64,000 bases of DNA from Bacillus weihaiensis (lineage in GTDB: Bacteria; Bacillota; Bacilli; Bacillales; Bacillaceae). Shown piece by piece: positions 27,497 to 36,111 of this stretch (position 1 is the first letter of the stretch; every line of letters starts with the position of its first letter). The stretch spans positions 1,152,501 through 1,216,500 of the forward strand of contig NZ_CP016020.1 of NCBI RefSeq assembly GCF_001889165.1, read 5' to 3'. Both the position numbers and the translations under genes were made by a program. The notes below the pieces were generated by a model. The model made no database searches. It saw nothing but the letters and a program-made list of their open reading frames with translations, and was not told the DNA's origin.

Positions 27497-28266
27497 TAGA
27501 CTGGAATAGAAAGCATACGATCATCCTTTTCATTTCCGTTGTTCTTATTGGAATAGGTAGTTATTTATTATTCTTTCTGTCGGTTCAATCGAAGGATACA
27601 GATATACAAACACTTCAGAACCAGCTAGACACGGAAAATCAGTTAATAGAGACTTTACAGCAAGATACAACAGGAGTGTCAAGTTCAATGTTATCCTCTG
27701 TAGAATTGCAAAAAATTCTGCCGGTAAGTCCATTTGAAGAGCAATTTTTACTTGAATTGGAAAAGGCAGAAACCATGACGAATAGTACAATAAGCTCTAT
27801 TTCGTTTGCAGAAGGAGAAACAATTGGAGCAGATAACTCAGGTGATGAACTAGTAGAGGCATATGATGAAAAATTAGATCCTGATAGTGCATCTGAAGAT
27901 ACAGAGACTGTAGGGGATGAGGCTGTACCAGAGATCGTTCCGGAAGGTGTTCAGAAATTAACAGTTGAATTAAGTGTACAATCACCTAGTTATTACGAAC
28001 TCGAGGAGTTTGTGAAAATTTTGGAAACGACTCAAAGAATAACACAAGTAGAGTCTATCCAAGTAACAGGATTACCTGAAATTTTTCAAGTAGTTGAAGA
28101 TCTGCAAACATCCTATGATTATACCTTGATTGTATCGACGTTTTATTTTCCAAAGCTTGAGGAATTACAAGATCAGCTTCCTCCGTTTACAGCACCAAAT
28201 CCAAGTGAAAAAGAAAATCCTTTTGTTGATTTAATAAAAGAAGAAGAAAAAAAGGAAGAAAATTGA
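27493..28266 (+). CDS. pilO: type IV pilus assembly protein PilO
   Basis: A 257-residue bitopic protein with an N-terminal membrane helix (residues 8-28), a coiled coil (about 30-60), an acidic insert (about 105-150), and a C-terminal ferredoxin-like domain recognised by SPSYYELEEFVKILETT-type sequence. PilO pairs with PilN in the alignment complex. It starts at an ATGA overlap with pilN. A strong terminator follows at 28278, so pilO is the last gene of the pilus operon. There is no pilP or pilQ, as expected without an outer membrane. Confidence 0.87.
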   Translation: MIDWNRKHTIILFISVVLIGIGSYLLFFLSVQSKDTDIQTLQNQLDTENQLIETLQQDTTGVSSSMLSSVELQKILPVSPFEEQFLLELEKAETMTNSTISSISFAEGETIGADNSGDELVEAYDEKLDPDSASEDTETVGDEAVPEIVPEGVQKLTVELSVQSPSYYELEEFVKILETTQRITQVESIQVTGLPEIFQVVEDLQTSYDYTLIVSTFYFPKLEELQDQLPPFTAPNPSEKENPFVDLIKEEEKKEEN

Positions 28267-28277
28267 CGAAAACTTTT

Positions 28278-28312
28278 AAGAACGAGACGACAAAAGTCTT
28301 GTTCTTTTTTTT
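28278..28312 (+). terminator. intrinsic terminator ending the pilus operon
   Basis: AAGAACGAGAC at 28278-28288 pairs with GTCTTGTTCTT at 28296-28306 and is followed by a T run to 28312. It lies between pilO and spoIIB and shows that the frame extension of spoIIB back to 28263 is not its real start. Confidence 0.82.
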
Positions 28313-28373
28313 AGCCCTTTTGATAGCATTAAAGCTATGTTACTATGTGCGAATGAGAAAGGGTGGTAGACAT

Positions 28374-29408
28374 ATGGACAAACAAAACGTAGATCATGTA
28401 AAAATAAAAATAAATGGAAAAGACCGTCCTGTGTCACAATCTAATGCCAATGTTGAAGAACTACCTGTTTCGACCTGGGATGAAAAGCGACAAGCTGAAA
28501 ATGAGGTAGCATCAGCTAAGCAACCTATAGAAGAAGAGGATGAATTTCCATGGCTACTTCCTGAAGAAGAATCTATATTTAAAGAGGATCCGAAGGTTGT
28601 CACACCGACAAAATGGAAAAATAAAAAACATTCCAATCAGACCGTTACTCCTTATATATACCCTAAAAAGAATAAAAAGGCGATTTCATTGGGGTTTCCG
28701 CTCAAGAAAATGGTCTCGATTTTGTTTTTAGCGGTGGGAGTAGGAATTGGTTTTGGCTACATTGCGCTACATCTAATGTCGAATGAAGATATGCCTGCTA
28801 CAGCGACACCACTTACGCAAAACCAAGAACCAAGTGATAACGCAAGTGAGCAAGCTGAAAATAAGGAGGGTGCTACAAAGGAAGAAGCTCCGGCTGCTTC
28901 AACCTCTTCAGCTACTCTTGAAGTGTACGCTGTTCAAGGTGGCATATTCTCAACGAACGAAGGAGCGACCACTGTAAGATCCTCAATCCAATCAAAAGGA
29001 CTGGCTTCCACTACCCTTGAACAAAACGAGAATTTTACCGTGATTGCTGGACTTGGAAAAGAAAAAGCGGAAACCGATTATTTAAATGAGGAGTATAAGC
29101 AAGAAGGCTTTACCGAATTCTGGGGAGGGAAACAATTAACGGTAAACATACATACGAGTCATGAGCCAGAAAAATGGTCAGCTATTCTATATGAGCTCTC
29201 ATCTCATGCAGCTGCATCTATAAAAGGCAAGAACGTTGGGGAAGAAACATTAGCGACAATTGAAAATAGTATCAAACAATTACATGTATCGGAAGAGGAG
29301 AAATCGTCAAGAGAAAAGCTCTTACAATCGGTAGAAGAGATTCGTACAAAAGAAGGATGGAAAGCGCAGCAATCCTTGTTAGATGTTGTTCAATCTCTGT
29401 ACAAATAA
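28374..29408 (+). CDS. spoIIB: stage II sporulation protein B (SPOR-domain protein)
   Basis: SpoIIB assists septal peptidoglycan thinning during engulfment and localises to the sporulation septum. ATG at 28374 follows AAAGGGTGG and gives a 344-residue product starting MDKQNVDHVKIKINGKDRP, like B. subtilis SpoIIB. It has a hydrophilic cytoplasmic domain with FKEDPKVVTP, one membrane helix at about residues 115-135, a Ser/Ala/Glu linker, and a SPOR-like domain (LEVYAVQGGIFSTNEGA... FTVIAGLG). Position before maf matches B. subtilis. The promoter is not clear. Confidence 0.92.
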   Translation: MDKQNVDHVKIKINGKDRPVSQSNANVEELPVSTWDEKRQAENEVASAKQPIEEEDEFPWLLPEEESIFKEDPKVVTPTKWKNKKHSNQTVTPYIYPKKNKKAISLGFPLKKMVSILFLAVGVGIGFGYIALHLMSNEDMPATATPLTQNQEPSDNASEQAENKEGATKEEAPAASTSSATLEVYAVQGGIFSTNEGATTVRSSIQSKGLASTTLEQNENFTVIAGLGKEKAETDYLNEEYKQEGFTEFWGGKQLTVNIHTSHEPEKWSAILYELSSHAAASIKGKNVGEETLATIENSIKQLHVSEEEKSSREKLLQSVEEIRTKEGWKAQQSLLDVVQSLYK

Positions 29409-29417
29409 TTACTCGAA

Positions 29418-29535
29418 GAGGCTGGGACAGAAGTGCCTGGCACCTTATCGTAACGACTATATGAATGCACTGATTCATCTAGTGCACACATAGATTGTAT
29501 CGGAGGGTGCCTGGCTCTTTATTTGTTCCAGCCTC
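29418..29535. repeat. GAGGCTGGGACA-type intergenic hairpin repeat
   Basis: GAGGCTGGGACA at 29418-29429 opens and TTGTTCCAGCCTC at 29523-29535 closes a 118-base element. Nested inside are GTGCCTGGCAC at 29433-29443 and the inverted pair TGCACT/AGTGCA at 29466-29487. The outer arms are complementary. It lies after spoIIB and could act as a terminator. A related half-copy is at 43233. Confidence 0.65.
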
Positions 29536-29673
29536 TATTTTGGTTTCATAGGAGTACTTTCTGAAGAATTTTTACGACAAAATTAATTTTTCTTAAATTG
29601 TTCATCTTTTTATCGTTTGGTAAGATATAGAAGTATCTTCTAATCTGAAACGAAGAAAGGACGGAATAACAAC

Positions 29674-30243
29674 ATGACCCAAAACCTCATTTTAGCTTCA
29701 GCATCTCCACGCAGAAAAGAACTTCTAGCGCTGCTTCGACTCCCTTTTGAGATCATACCAAGTTCAATTGAAGAAATCATAGATGAAAATCTAGATCCAG
29801 CTGACATGGTAAAATCTCTTGCTGAACAAAAGGCTAAAAGTGTTGCGGAACAGCACAAAAATTCGTATGTAATTGGTTCCGATACGTTAGTCGTTTATGA
29901 AGGGAAAATGCTAGGAAAGCCCAAAACGGAAGCAGAGGCTATCGATATGCTTCAGCTTCTATCTGCTAAATCACATGATGTATATACGGGAGTATCTATA
30001 TGCTATCAAGGTCGGATGCGCACATTTTATGAAAAAACAACGGTTACCTTTTATCCTTTGTCTTTAAAAGAGATGGAAGATTATGTGAGAACAGGTGAAC
30101 CAATGGATAAAGCCGGTGGCTATGGTATTCAAGGATATGGGGCTTTATTAGTAAAAGAACTTCATGGTGACTATTATTCAGTAGTCGGTTTGCCTGTTGC
30201 AAGACTGAAAAGAGAGCTGGAAAAAATTGGTTTTCACCAATGA
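29674..30243 (+). CDS. maf: Maf-type nucleoside triphosphate pyrophosphatase
   Basis: A 189-residue Maf protein, which hydrolyses non-canonical or modified nucleoside triphosphates; the B. subtilis protein has also been linked to septum formation control. The N-terminal signature LASASPRRKELL, the VIGSDTLV segment with catalytic Asp, LGKPKTEAEAIDML, and EPMDKAGGYGIQGYGA are all present. GAAAGGACGG lies upstream of the ATG. It sits between spoIIB and radC, as in B. subtilis. Confidence 0.95.
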   Translation: MTQNLILASASPRRKELLALLRLPFEIIPSSIEEIIDENLDPADMVKSLAEQKAKSVAEQHKNSYVIGSDTLVVYEGKMLGKPKTEAEAIDMLQLLSAKSHDVYTGVSICYQGRMRTFYEKTTVTFYPLSLKEMEDYVRTGEPMDKAGGYGIQGYGALLVKELHGDYYSVVGLPVARLKRELEKIGFHQ

Positions 30244-30264
30244 TAGCAAGGATTCCGTGCAAAT

Positions 30265-30292
30265 ATACCGTTTTTTTGGGATAAAACGGTAT
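30265..30292 (+). terminator. hairpin between maf and radC
   Basis: ATACCGTTTT at 30265-30274 and AAAACGGTAT at 30283-30292 are perfectly complementary with an eight-base loop. No T run follows, so this is only a weak terminator candidate. Confidence 0.4.
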
Positions 30293-30354
30293 GTTGAGAA
30301 AAAAGATAGAATGAGTCAATTTACTTGAGCAGATGGGGAAGCGAAGGAGGAGAC

Positions 30355-33300
30355 ATGGAAGATTTATCAGCTCTCAAAATTCGTGATTTTCCCGAAGATG
30401 AAAGACCACGTGAACGCCTAGTAAAAGAAGGACCGGACAAACTTTCAAATCAAGAATTATTGGCAATTTTACTCCGAACGGGAACAAAAAAAGAATCAGT
30501 CCTAGATCTTTCCCAACGTTTATTAAAGCACTTTGAGGGCTTGCGAATGCTTAAGGATGCATCTGTAGAGGAGATTACGACCATCTCTGGAATTGGGGTT
30601 GCCAAGGCTGTTCAAATACTTGCTGCCTTAGAGCTGGGGAGAAGAATGAATCGTCTTACTTATGATGACCGCTATGTGATTCGCTCACCTCAGGATGGAG
30701 CGAATTATGTAATGGAAGAAATGCGATTTCTCAGTCAGGAGCATTTTGTTTGTTTATATTTAAATACTAAAAACCAAGTCATTCATAAACAAACAGTCTT
30801 TATCGGGAGTTTAAATGCCTCGATAGTACATCCTAGGGAGGTTTACAAGGAAGCTCTCAAACGTTCGGCAGCATCTTTAATATGCATTCATAACCATCCT
30901 TCTGGAGTGCGCCTGTAAGGTGTCTAATTTTAGCGATTTCTTTGAAATCTAGAACTCCTTACAAGGTTCTATGGTCAGCATCTTACCTTGAGGGGAAACC
31001 TATAAAGGGAACAGAGCATGATGTGAAAAGGAGAAGAGACGACTAAGCTATCTATGTTGATTCAGTTCTTCAGACTAATGTGATGTATGGTAAAAGCTAT
31101 ACTGCTTGAATCCTAGACGAATGAGCGATGGGTGCGCCATTGTCTACGATAGCTAACAGGCAATGAGGACAAAATGGGAGATACATCTTTAACTGTATCT
31201 GTTGGGTATCGCCAGAGCCCTGTCCATCGTAAGGTTTGTCCTTCAATCCTCAACTAGAGGAAACCGTCGAAAGGGATACCTAACCGTCACGCATCTAAAA
31301 TTATGACATAATTCAGGGATTACCTAAGTGCAAGTGCCAAATGGCTATTAGATAGAGGTCTATGAAAATTGCATATGGTAACGGAGTCTCCATAGTACCC
31401 AATCGTTTGCTTGTAATGAGTTTAGCAGGGGGAAGGGAGACAGGTTGATTGTAACGTCTATGAGAAAGGAGTCATGAATATGGCAAAATATCCATTTCAA
31501 CAGTTGGACGTTATATGGAAAGCTTCTCAAAGAGGAAACATGATCACAGATTGTTACCGTCTGATGTATAACAAAGAGCTATGGATGAAAGCATATGGAG
31601 AATTGTATCCAAATGGAGGAAGCTTACCAAAAGGAGCATCTGATGAAACAATAGATGGTTTTGGTTTACAGATAATAGATGACATAATTGAGCAACTAAA
31701 AGCCGGAACCTTCCGTTTTACGCCTGTAGAAAGGGATTATATTCGAAATTCAAGTGGGGAAAAGAGACCTTTAGAAGTTCCTAATGTTAAAGATCAGCTC
31801 GTACAGGAAGTTATGAGAATGATTATAGACCATATATATGAACCAGTATTTTCAGCTAATTCTCATGGAACTAGGGAAGGAAGAAGCTGTCACACTGCTC
31901 TATCTCAAGTGAAAAATACATGGCAAGGTTTAACATGGTGTATTAAAGGAGATATGAAAGGCTACTCTGACCAAATTGACCATTCTGTCCTCCTTAATTT
32001 TATCTCCAAGAAAATTAAGGATCGTCGCTTTTTACTACTCATTCATCATGCACTAACATGTGGTGTAATGGGGAATAGGACATATCACAAAACATACTGT
32101 GGCACACTACAGAGAGGGATTATCTCACCTTTACTTGCTAATATCTACCTTCATCAATTCGATATGTATATGGAAAACCTAATGGATAAATTCGGTAAAG
32201 GTAGAGTGAGAAGTGAACATTCCGTCAATTGGGAAGATCGCAATGAATTAGCTCTAAGCATCGAACAACTTAAAACGAAGCAGATTGAAGCATCTTTATT
32301 TAATCCTGCAGATAAAAATGGTCAAAGAATGAAATATGTCCGTTATGATGATGGTTTTGTTATAGGGATTGCAGGCTCTAAACAAAGTGCATTATATATA
32401 AAAGAAAGAATCACAGCTTTTCTTTTAAAGGAACTTCATCTTACTTTAAGGGAAGAAAATACACTCATCACACATATGGACCATCCTATTTCCTTTCTTG
32501 GTTACGAGTTTCGAAAACGGAATGAGATAAAGGCGAAAAGGCTCACGGATAAAAACCAAAAGCACGCATTGAAAAAACGAACGCTATCAGGTGCAATTAA
32601 GTTGGAAATTCCTACAAAGAAAATGAAAGAATTTGCATTAAAGAATGGATATGGTCACTTAGATGATTTCACCATTGTGCATCGATCAAAGCTTATGAAC
32701 AATTCGGAATTGGACATTCTCTCTACCTATAATGCTGAACTAAAAGAAATTGCAAATTACTACAAGCTAGCTAATAATTATCATCATCTTGATAGGTTAT
32801 TTTATTTAGCGGAAAGTAGCTTCATTAAAACCATAGCTAATAAACGTAGAAGCACCTCAAAGAAAGTAGCCACAAGCATGAGAACATCTAAACAAGGGGT
32901 ATTATGTTTGGTTAGTAGGGATACTAAAGGCAAAGAAAAACTTTATCCATTCATTAAACTAAAAGATTTGCCCAAAACATAGAGGTCCCATACAATACTC
33001 AGGTAGGATTAAGTATGAAACAGAGTATATTACTACTAAATGTCAAGCATGCGGTACAGAAGGTCAGATGGAAGGTTATCTCGTTTGTTAAGTTAATAGC
33101 CATGCAAGAGGCCCCTAACATACTTGGACAAGGTTTGCCGTAAAACAGATTAACACTTGCCCTATGTTATAAGTGCCATCACGTCCTCGATGAGAAGTGA
33201 ATTTCCGATTTAGTCAACTGGCGAGCCGTATACGCTGAAAGGTGTACGTACGGTTCTGAGGGGGGAATGGTGAAACCTACTTTGAAAACAAAGGAAGGCG

Positions 33301-33458
33301 CATGACTCCTACCCTACGATCCATCACCGAGCAGAGAAGATATCGAAGTCACGAAACGTTTAGTTGAATGTGGGAAGATGTTAGGAATAGAACTTTTGGA
33401 CCATCTTATCATAGGAGAACAAAAATATGTAAGTTTGAAAGAAAAAGGCTACGTGTAA
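30355..33458 (+). CDS. radC: DNA repair-associated JAMM protein RadC, interrupted by a group II intron
   Basis: Exon 1 is 30355-30906 (184 codons) and exon 2 is 33318-33455 plus stop at 33458 (46 codons). Removing 30907-33317 joins PSG to [11 protein letters not shown] in frame and gives a 230-residue protein aligning throughout with B. subtilis RadC (231). The intron falls inside the JAMM metal motif (HNHPSG | D...). Unspliced, translation ends after VRL at 30918, losing the catalytic aspartate. The start is ATG at 30355 after GGAGGAG. RadC has an N-terminal helix-hairpin-helix-like region and a JAMM domain; its exact biochemical role is unsettled. The gene is functional only if the intron splices. 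Confidence 0.95.
31474..32982 (+). CDS. group II intron reverse transcriptase/maturase, likely degenerate
   Basis: A 502-residue intron-encoded protein. RT blocks are recognisable ([69 protein letters not shown]) and a maturase (X) domain follows ([23 protein letters not shown]). Key positions depart from consensus: the YADD catalytic box is Y291-D-D-G294, PQGG is LQRG (212-215), and FRP is TRE. The frame stops at 32982 within what should continue into an HNH endonuclease domain. AAAGGAG precedes the ATG. Reverse transcription is probably lost; maturase activity may remain. Confidence 0.9.
   Translation: MNMAKYPFQQLDVIWKASQRGNMITDCYRLMYNKELWMKAYGELYPNGGSLPKGASDETIDGFGLQIIDDIIEQLKAGTFRFTPVERDYIRNSSGEKRPLEVPNVKDQLVQEVMRMIIDHIYEPVFSANSHGTREGRSCHTALSQVKNTWQGLTWCIKGDMKGYSDQIDHSVLLNFISKKIKDRRFLLLIHHALTCGVMGNRTYHKTYCGTLQRGIISPLLANIYLHQFDMYMENLMDKFGKGRVRSEHSVNWEDRNELALSIEQLKTKQIEASLFNPADKNGQRMKYVRYDDGFVIGIAGSKQSALYIKERITAFLLKELHLTLREENTLITHMDHPISFLGYEFRKRNEIKAKRLTDKNQKHALKKRTLSGAIKLEIPTKKMKEFALKNGYGHLDDFTIVHRSKLMNNSELDILSTYNAELKEIANYYKLANNYHHLDRLFYLAESSFIKTIANKRRSTSKKVATSMRTSKQGVLCLVSRDTKGKEKLYPFIKLKDLPKT
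32983..33200 (+). pseudogene. frameshifted remnant of the intron-encoded HNH endonuclease domain
   Basis: In the frame +1 to the maturase, 32986 onward reads [31 protein letters not shown], ending at a TAA near 33099. In another shift [13 protein letters not shown], a stop, then [14 protein letters not shown] follow to 33200. CxxC, then CxxCHH with intervening histidines is the layout of the C-terminal HNH domain of group II intron proteins. At least one frameshift near the AAAA run at 32974-32979, a second one near 33100, and an in-frame stop break it. A single-base sequencing error could explain the first lesion but not all. Confidence 0.8.
33223..33256 (+). ncRNA. group II intron domain V (catalytic hairpin)
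   Basis: The 34-base element begins GAGCCGTATAC, has a central GAAA tetraloop and ends GTACGGTTC. This is the standard bacterial domain V, with the AGC catalytic triad at its 5' end. It is followed by domain VI and the intron end 61 bases later. Base pairing looks complete. Confidence 0.93.
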
Positions 33459-33846
33459 TACTTTTTTTTTTACGTAATTACGATATAATAAGGTTTATGA
33501 GTTTTTCTGGGTTACTAGTCATTCGACTAGATCTCCTTTAAAATTCATACAGGAAAGATGAAGAAACGTATCTCAATATTCAACTTCATTCATTGAAGGT
33601 AGTTATCACTACAGTAATAAAAAAGGTTGATTCTCTCAATTTTCCTACAAAAGGAAAGTTTTTTCTCTTATCCCGGGTCTTATAAAAAACAGGCATCTCT
33701 CTTAAAGGAGTAGTACGAGACTGTAAATCGAAAATTCACTTGTTGATTCTTTTTATCTTTACAGATGGATTTGTCGGTTTTTTTAGATCATTAGGAAAAA
33801 ACTTAAATAAAAAAGTATATTCGTTTCAGAAAGGAAGATACACCCT
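33459..33846 (+). other. 388-base gap between radC and mreB
   Basis: No gene is seen. It holds a TATAAT at 33484-33489 without a good -35, and a small hairpin TTTTCC/GGAAAG with a T run at about 33640-33669 that may be a terminator. GAAAGGAAG just before 33847 is the mreB ribosome site. A mreB promoter is likely within this gap but is not clear to me. Confidence 0.5.
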
Positions 33847-34869
33847 ATGTTCGGTATTGGTACAAGAGACCTTGGAATAGATTTAGGGACAGCTAATACA
33901 CTTGTTTTTGTAAAAGGAAAAGGAATTGTGGTTCGAGAACCATCAGTTGTTGCTTTACAAACAGATACAAAACAAATTGTTGCTGTTGGTAACGACGCAA
34001 AAAATATGATTGGACGTACTCCTGGAAATGTAGTAGCACTTCGTCCAATGAAAGATGGAGTAATAGCAGATTATGAAACAACTGCTACGATGATGAAGTA
34101 TTATATTAGGCAAGCAACAAAAACAAAAGGTGTTTTTTCAAGAAAGCCATATGTTATGGTGTGTGTACCATCTGGTATTACAGCTGTTGAAGAAAGAGCC
34201 GTGATTGATGCAACAAGACAAGCAGGAGCTCGTGATGCTTACACAATTGAAGAGCCTTTTGCTGCCGCGATTGGAGCGAACTTACCTGTATGGGAACCTA
34301 CTGGTAGTATGGTTGTTGATATTGGGGGCGGAACAACCGAGGTTGCGATTATTTCATTAGGTGGTATTGTAACGAGTCAATCAATACGCGTCGCTGGTGA
34401 TGAAATGGATGATGCAATTATTACATATATAAGAAAAACCTATAATCTCATGATTGGGGATCGTACATCTGAGGCTATAAAGGTTGAAGTTGGTTCTGCG
34501 GGTTCTCCTGATGGAGTCGAAAATATGGAGATTCGCGGAAGAGACCTATTAACGGGTCTTCCTAAAACGATTGAAATTACGGCAGAAGAAATTTCAGATG
34601 CATTAAAGGATACGGTCTATACGATCGTCGATGCAGTTAAGAATACACTTGAAAAAACACCGCCTGAGCTAGCAGCGGATATTATGGATAGGGGTATTGT
34701 TCTTACAGGTGGCGGTGCACTACTTCGTAATTTAGACAAGATTATTAGCGAAGAAACGAATATGCCTGTCTTAATAGCTGAAGATCCATTAGATTGTGTT
34801 GCAATTGGTACTGGAAAAGCATTAGAACATATTCATTTATTTAAGAATAAAGCTAAAGATAGTCGTTAA
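33847..34869 (+). CDS. mreB: rod shape-determining actin homologue MreB
   Basis: A 340-residue bacterial actin that organises lateral cell-wall synthesis. It is nearly identical to B. subtilis MreB over long stretches, with phosphate-binding loops [14 protein letters not shown] and [14 protein letters not shown], the segment [17 protein letters not shown], and the adenosine motif [13 protein letters not shown]. It starts with MFGIG, a probable membrane-association element. Unlike the tight mreBCD operon in B. subtilis, a terminator and a 297-base gap separate it from mreC. Confidence 0.98.
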   Translation: MFGIGTRDLGIDLGTANTLVFVKGKGIVVREPSVVALQTDTKQIVAVGNDAKNMIGRTPGNVVALRPMKDGVIADYETTATMMKYYIRQATKTKGVFSRKPYVMVCVPSGITAVEERAVIDATRQAGARDAYTIEEPFAAAIGANLPVWEPTGSMVVDIGGGTTEVAIISLGGIVTSQSIRVAGDEMDDAIITYIRKTYNLMIGDRTSEAIKVEVGSAGSPDGVENMEIRGRDLLTGLPKTIEITAEEISDALKDTVYTIVDAVKNTLEKTPPELAADIMDRGIVLTGGGALLRNLDKIISEETNMPVLIAEDPLDCVAIGTGKALEHIHLFKNKAKDSR

Positions 34870-34878
34870 TAAAGGGTT

Positions 34879-34927
34879 GACTAAACATATAGATGTGGGA
34901 AGCATTTCATTTGTTTAGTCTCCTTTT
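34879..34927 (+). terminator. intrinsic terminator after mreB
   Basis: GACTAAAC at 34879-34886 pairs with GTTTAGTC at 34913-34920, followed by TCCTTTTTT. The loop is long (26 bases). Confidence 0.65.
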
Positions 34928-35048
34928 TTCTAAAAATAAAAGTGTATAAAAAGTTGTACGTATGTTTTAGTGTTTTGCGTCGAGGCGCCTTACGCTATTT
35001 CTTAATGTGACTATTCATGCAACGAATTTCAATAAGTAATTAGAAATA

Positions 35049-35127
35049 TTGGTTTGCATTTTTATGAGTATATAGTGTTGGTGTTTAGCTTAAAAAAGGA
35101 CCTACTAAATTTGATAGGGTCCTTCAG
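35049..35127 (+). promoter_or_regulatory. candidate mreC promoter and leader hairpin
   Basis: TTGGTT at 35049-35054 and TATAGT at 35071-35076 are 16 bases apart. Downstream, AAGGACCTA pairs with TAGGGTCCTT over 35098-35127, followed by CAGCTTTTCT. Such a promoter-leader-hairpin arrangement could attenuate mreCD. The signals are modest. Confidence 0.4.
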
Positions 35128-35166
35128 CTTTTCTAGTATGGAATCTAAGTTAAGAGGGTGTTCTAT

Positions 35167-36111
35167 ATGCCACAATTTTTTCTAAATAAACGCCTTATCT
35201 TGTTGTTAGTAAGTATTATCATCTTAGTGGCATTGATTGGCTTTTCGATAAAGGAAGATCGTAAACTTACTTGGCCTGAACAATTTATTCAGGATACTGT
35301 TAGTGTGTTTCAATCGATTGTCCACAAGCCTGCAGCCTATGTATCAGGCTTTTTTGAAAATGTCTCAGATCTGAAGAATACTTACGAAGAAAATGAAATG
35401 TTAAAAAGTAGACTTGCAGAATATATGCAATTAGAATCCGATCTTCAAGAATATAAAACTGAAAATGAAAAATTACAGGCTGAACTTGGACAAGTGTCAG
35501 ATCTGAAAAAATATGACCCCATCTATTCTGCTGTTATAGGTAGAGAGCCTGCAAGATGGTATGATTACATTTCAATTGATAAAGGTCAACAAGATGGAGT
35601 CGAGCCCAACATGGCTGTTGTGACAGCAGAAGGGTTAATCGGGAAGGTGAAAACCGTTTCTCAATTCAAGTCTACGGTCCAGTTATTAAGCGCTACAGAT
35701 TTAAAAAATAGAATATCTGCAGAAGTATTACCTCTTCCAGAAGAAGAGGAGACTGAAGAAGATGTGGATAGTAGTTCTAAAGAAGAACCACCAAATGGTA
35801 AAGTTACTGGACTAATTGAAGGCTATGATGAAGAGAAAGGCTTTCTATTACTTAAAAAAATTCAATCGGATGTTGAATTAGTTGAAGGACAAAAGGTTCG
35901 AACTTCTGGTACCGGTGGTGTATTCCCTGGTGGAATTATTATTGGTGAAATAGTTGAAGCCCAGCCTGATACATATGGGTTAGAGCAAATGGCATATGTA
36001 AAACCATCTGCTAATTTCTATGATATTGACCGTGTCTGGATAGCAAAACGTATTGCGGCATATGACAATCCAATTGAAACGCTTGAAGAAGAACAGGAGG
36101 AGGAATCGTGA
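35167..36111 (+). CDS. mreC: rod shape-determining protein MreC
   Basis: A bitopic membrane protein of about 314 residues linking MreB to peptidoglycan synthases. ATG at 35167 is favoured over the GTG at 35158, which overlaps the AGAGGGTG ribosome site. A cytoplasmic start (MPQFFLNKR), one membrane helix (residues 9-26), a coiled coil (about 65-110) and a two-barrel extracellular domain with IGREPARWYDYISIDKG follow. An acidic insert lies near residues 190-215. The stop overlaps the mreD start (GTGA). Confidence 0.95.
   Translation: MPQFFLNKRLILLLVSIIILVALIGFSIKEDRKLTWPEQFIQDTVSVFQSIVHKPAAYVSGFFENVSDLKNTYEENEMLKSRLAEYMQLESDLQEYKTENEKLQAELGQVSDLKKYDPIYSAVIGREPARWYDYISIDKGQQDGVEPNMAVVTAEGLIGKVKTVSQFKSTVQLLSATDLKNRISAEVLPLPEEEETEEDVDSSSKEEPPNGKVTGLIEGYDEEKGFLLLKKIQSDVELVEGQKVRTSGTGGVFPGGIIIGEIVEAQPDTYGLEQMAYVKPSANFYDIDRVWIAKRIAAYDNPIETLEEEQEEES

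Larger units (their letters stand above)
30907..33317 (+). mobile_element. group II intron inserted in radC
   Basis: A 2411-base intron beginning GTGCGCC, the usual GUGYG group II 5' end, and ending in ...CCCTAC. A reverse transcriptase/maturase ORF lies at 31474-32982 in domain IV, and a canonical 34-base domain V at 33223-33256. Boundaries were set by restoring the RadC reading frame and are exact at the codon level. Domain VI follows with a candidate branch-point A at 33311. The 5' part (30907-31473) should form domains I-III. Domain V looks intact, so splicing may persist, while the encoded protein looks damaged for mobility. Confidence 0.95.

Noticed and set aside
30355-30918. radC called as a truncated pseudogene
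   Set aside because: The missing 3' exon is intact at 33318-33458 and rejoins in frame after intron removal.
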